From an uncultured Collinsella sp. (GTDB taxonomy: Bacteria > Actinomycetota > Coriobacteriia > Coriobacteriales > Coriobacteriaceae): DNA of 41,614 bases. A program made the translations under genes and the position numbers. The DNA lies in contig UQKL01000018.1 of assembly GCA_900541695.1 (NCBI GenBank), positions 1 to 41,614 of the forward strand, given 5' to 3'. Under the pieces are notes generated by a model. It did no database searches, was not told the origin of the DNA, and saw only the letters and a list, made by a program, of their open reading frames with translations. Shown piece after piece: positions 41,368 through 41,614 of this stretch; within the stretch, counting starts at the first letter, position 1; each line of letters opens with the position of its first letter.

Positions 41368-41614
41368 GCATTTCCTTCCTCTTGGAACGACAGTCGCATC
41401 GCCCCAGAGGAACAGTCCAGGGCGAAAAATGAGCCCTAGACTTACGCCAGACGCCGTACACGACGAGTCTGACAACATGGTCCAACCTCGAAAGATTGTA
41501 ACGCGGACGCACAGCTTTCCTTCCGCGCTATTATTAAGGCTCTGTTAGACCAAATTTGACACGATCGGCTGTTCGCCGAACCGGAAAATAATCGGGCTAT
41601 CCCCGCCCATCGCG
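41368..41614. other. Upstream region of the MFS gene, to the window end
   Basis: These 247 bases hold the promoter side of the MFS exporter. An A/T-rich stretch at 41519-41540 could carry a minus-strand -10 box, and TTGACA occurs at 41555-41560 on the plus strand without a fitting -10 at normal spacing. No gene is seen before the window edge. Confidence 0.35.

Overview
The window reads as chromosomal DNA from a high-GC, gut-type anaerobic actinobacterium of the Coriobacteriia, most like Collinsella. The pointers are strong GC bias at third codon positions, GTG starts behind GGGAGG-type ribosome binding sites, and the gene mix: a Glc-family PTS with a BglG/LicT antiterminator, an EtfAB-linked lactate dehydrogenase, a reverse rubrerythrin, PdxR-PdxST, and secreted proteins of a type common in Coriobacteriia. 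The genus is inferred from gene content only. I see no rRNA, tRNA, CRISPR array, integrase or insertion sequence.

Layout. 1-1.0 kb: azlCD exporter of branched-chain amino acids. 1.2-2.0 kb: HD-domain hydrolase. 2.0-5.6 kb (minus): FAD-dependent lactate/glycolate-type dehydrogenase, EtfB, and an EtfA with an N-terminal two-cluster ferredoxin; this is an electron-bifurcating lactate dehydrogenase type of operon. 5.9-9.1 kb: five tightly packed genes, four of them for secreted or membrane proteins with no recognised function. 9.2-10 kb: DUF554 membrane protein. 10.05-15.7 kb: three-gene operon of a TerB-N/TerB-C protein, a BrxD-like P-loop ATPase and an Lhr/BrxHI-like helicase. This is the best candidate for an uncharacterised DNA-processing or defence system. 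15.7-18.5 kb (minus): Elp3 tRNA-modification enzyme and a membrane-tethered spermidine-synthase-like protein. 18.6-20.2 kb (minus): XRE regulator with a membrane segment and a DUF4097 protein.

20.5-25.1 kb (plus): a class I methyltransferase, a divergent TrmB, and a Ski2-like DUF3516 helicase. 25.1-26.9 kb: DUF2130 coiled-coil protein. 27.0-30.5 kb (minus): LicT-type antiterminator, PTS EIIBC and a ChbG-type deacetylase, with a RAT-like antiterminator overlapping a terminator in the leader. 30.6-31.7 kb (minus): metallophosphoesterase, a 59-residue charged microprotein and a HIRAN protein. 31.8-34.5 kb (minus): iron alcohol dehydrogenase and aldehyde dehydrogenase behind operator-like palindromes. 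34.7-35.3 kb: reverse rubrerythrin. 35.3-38.4 kb: MocR-type regulator divergent from pdxS-pdxT, the PLP synthase. 38.4-38.9 kb: an intergenic array of long palindromes. 38.9-39.8 kb (minus): winged-helix-like protein with a 100-residue Arg-Gly-rich tail. 40.0-41.4 kb (minus): DHA2-type MFS exporter.

Three stem-loops scattered through the window (13.1, 27.0 and 38.6 kb) share a GGGACA(G/A)G loop but have different stems. They look like a REP-type dispersed element. One copy sits inside the TerB-ATPase-helicase operon.
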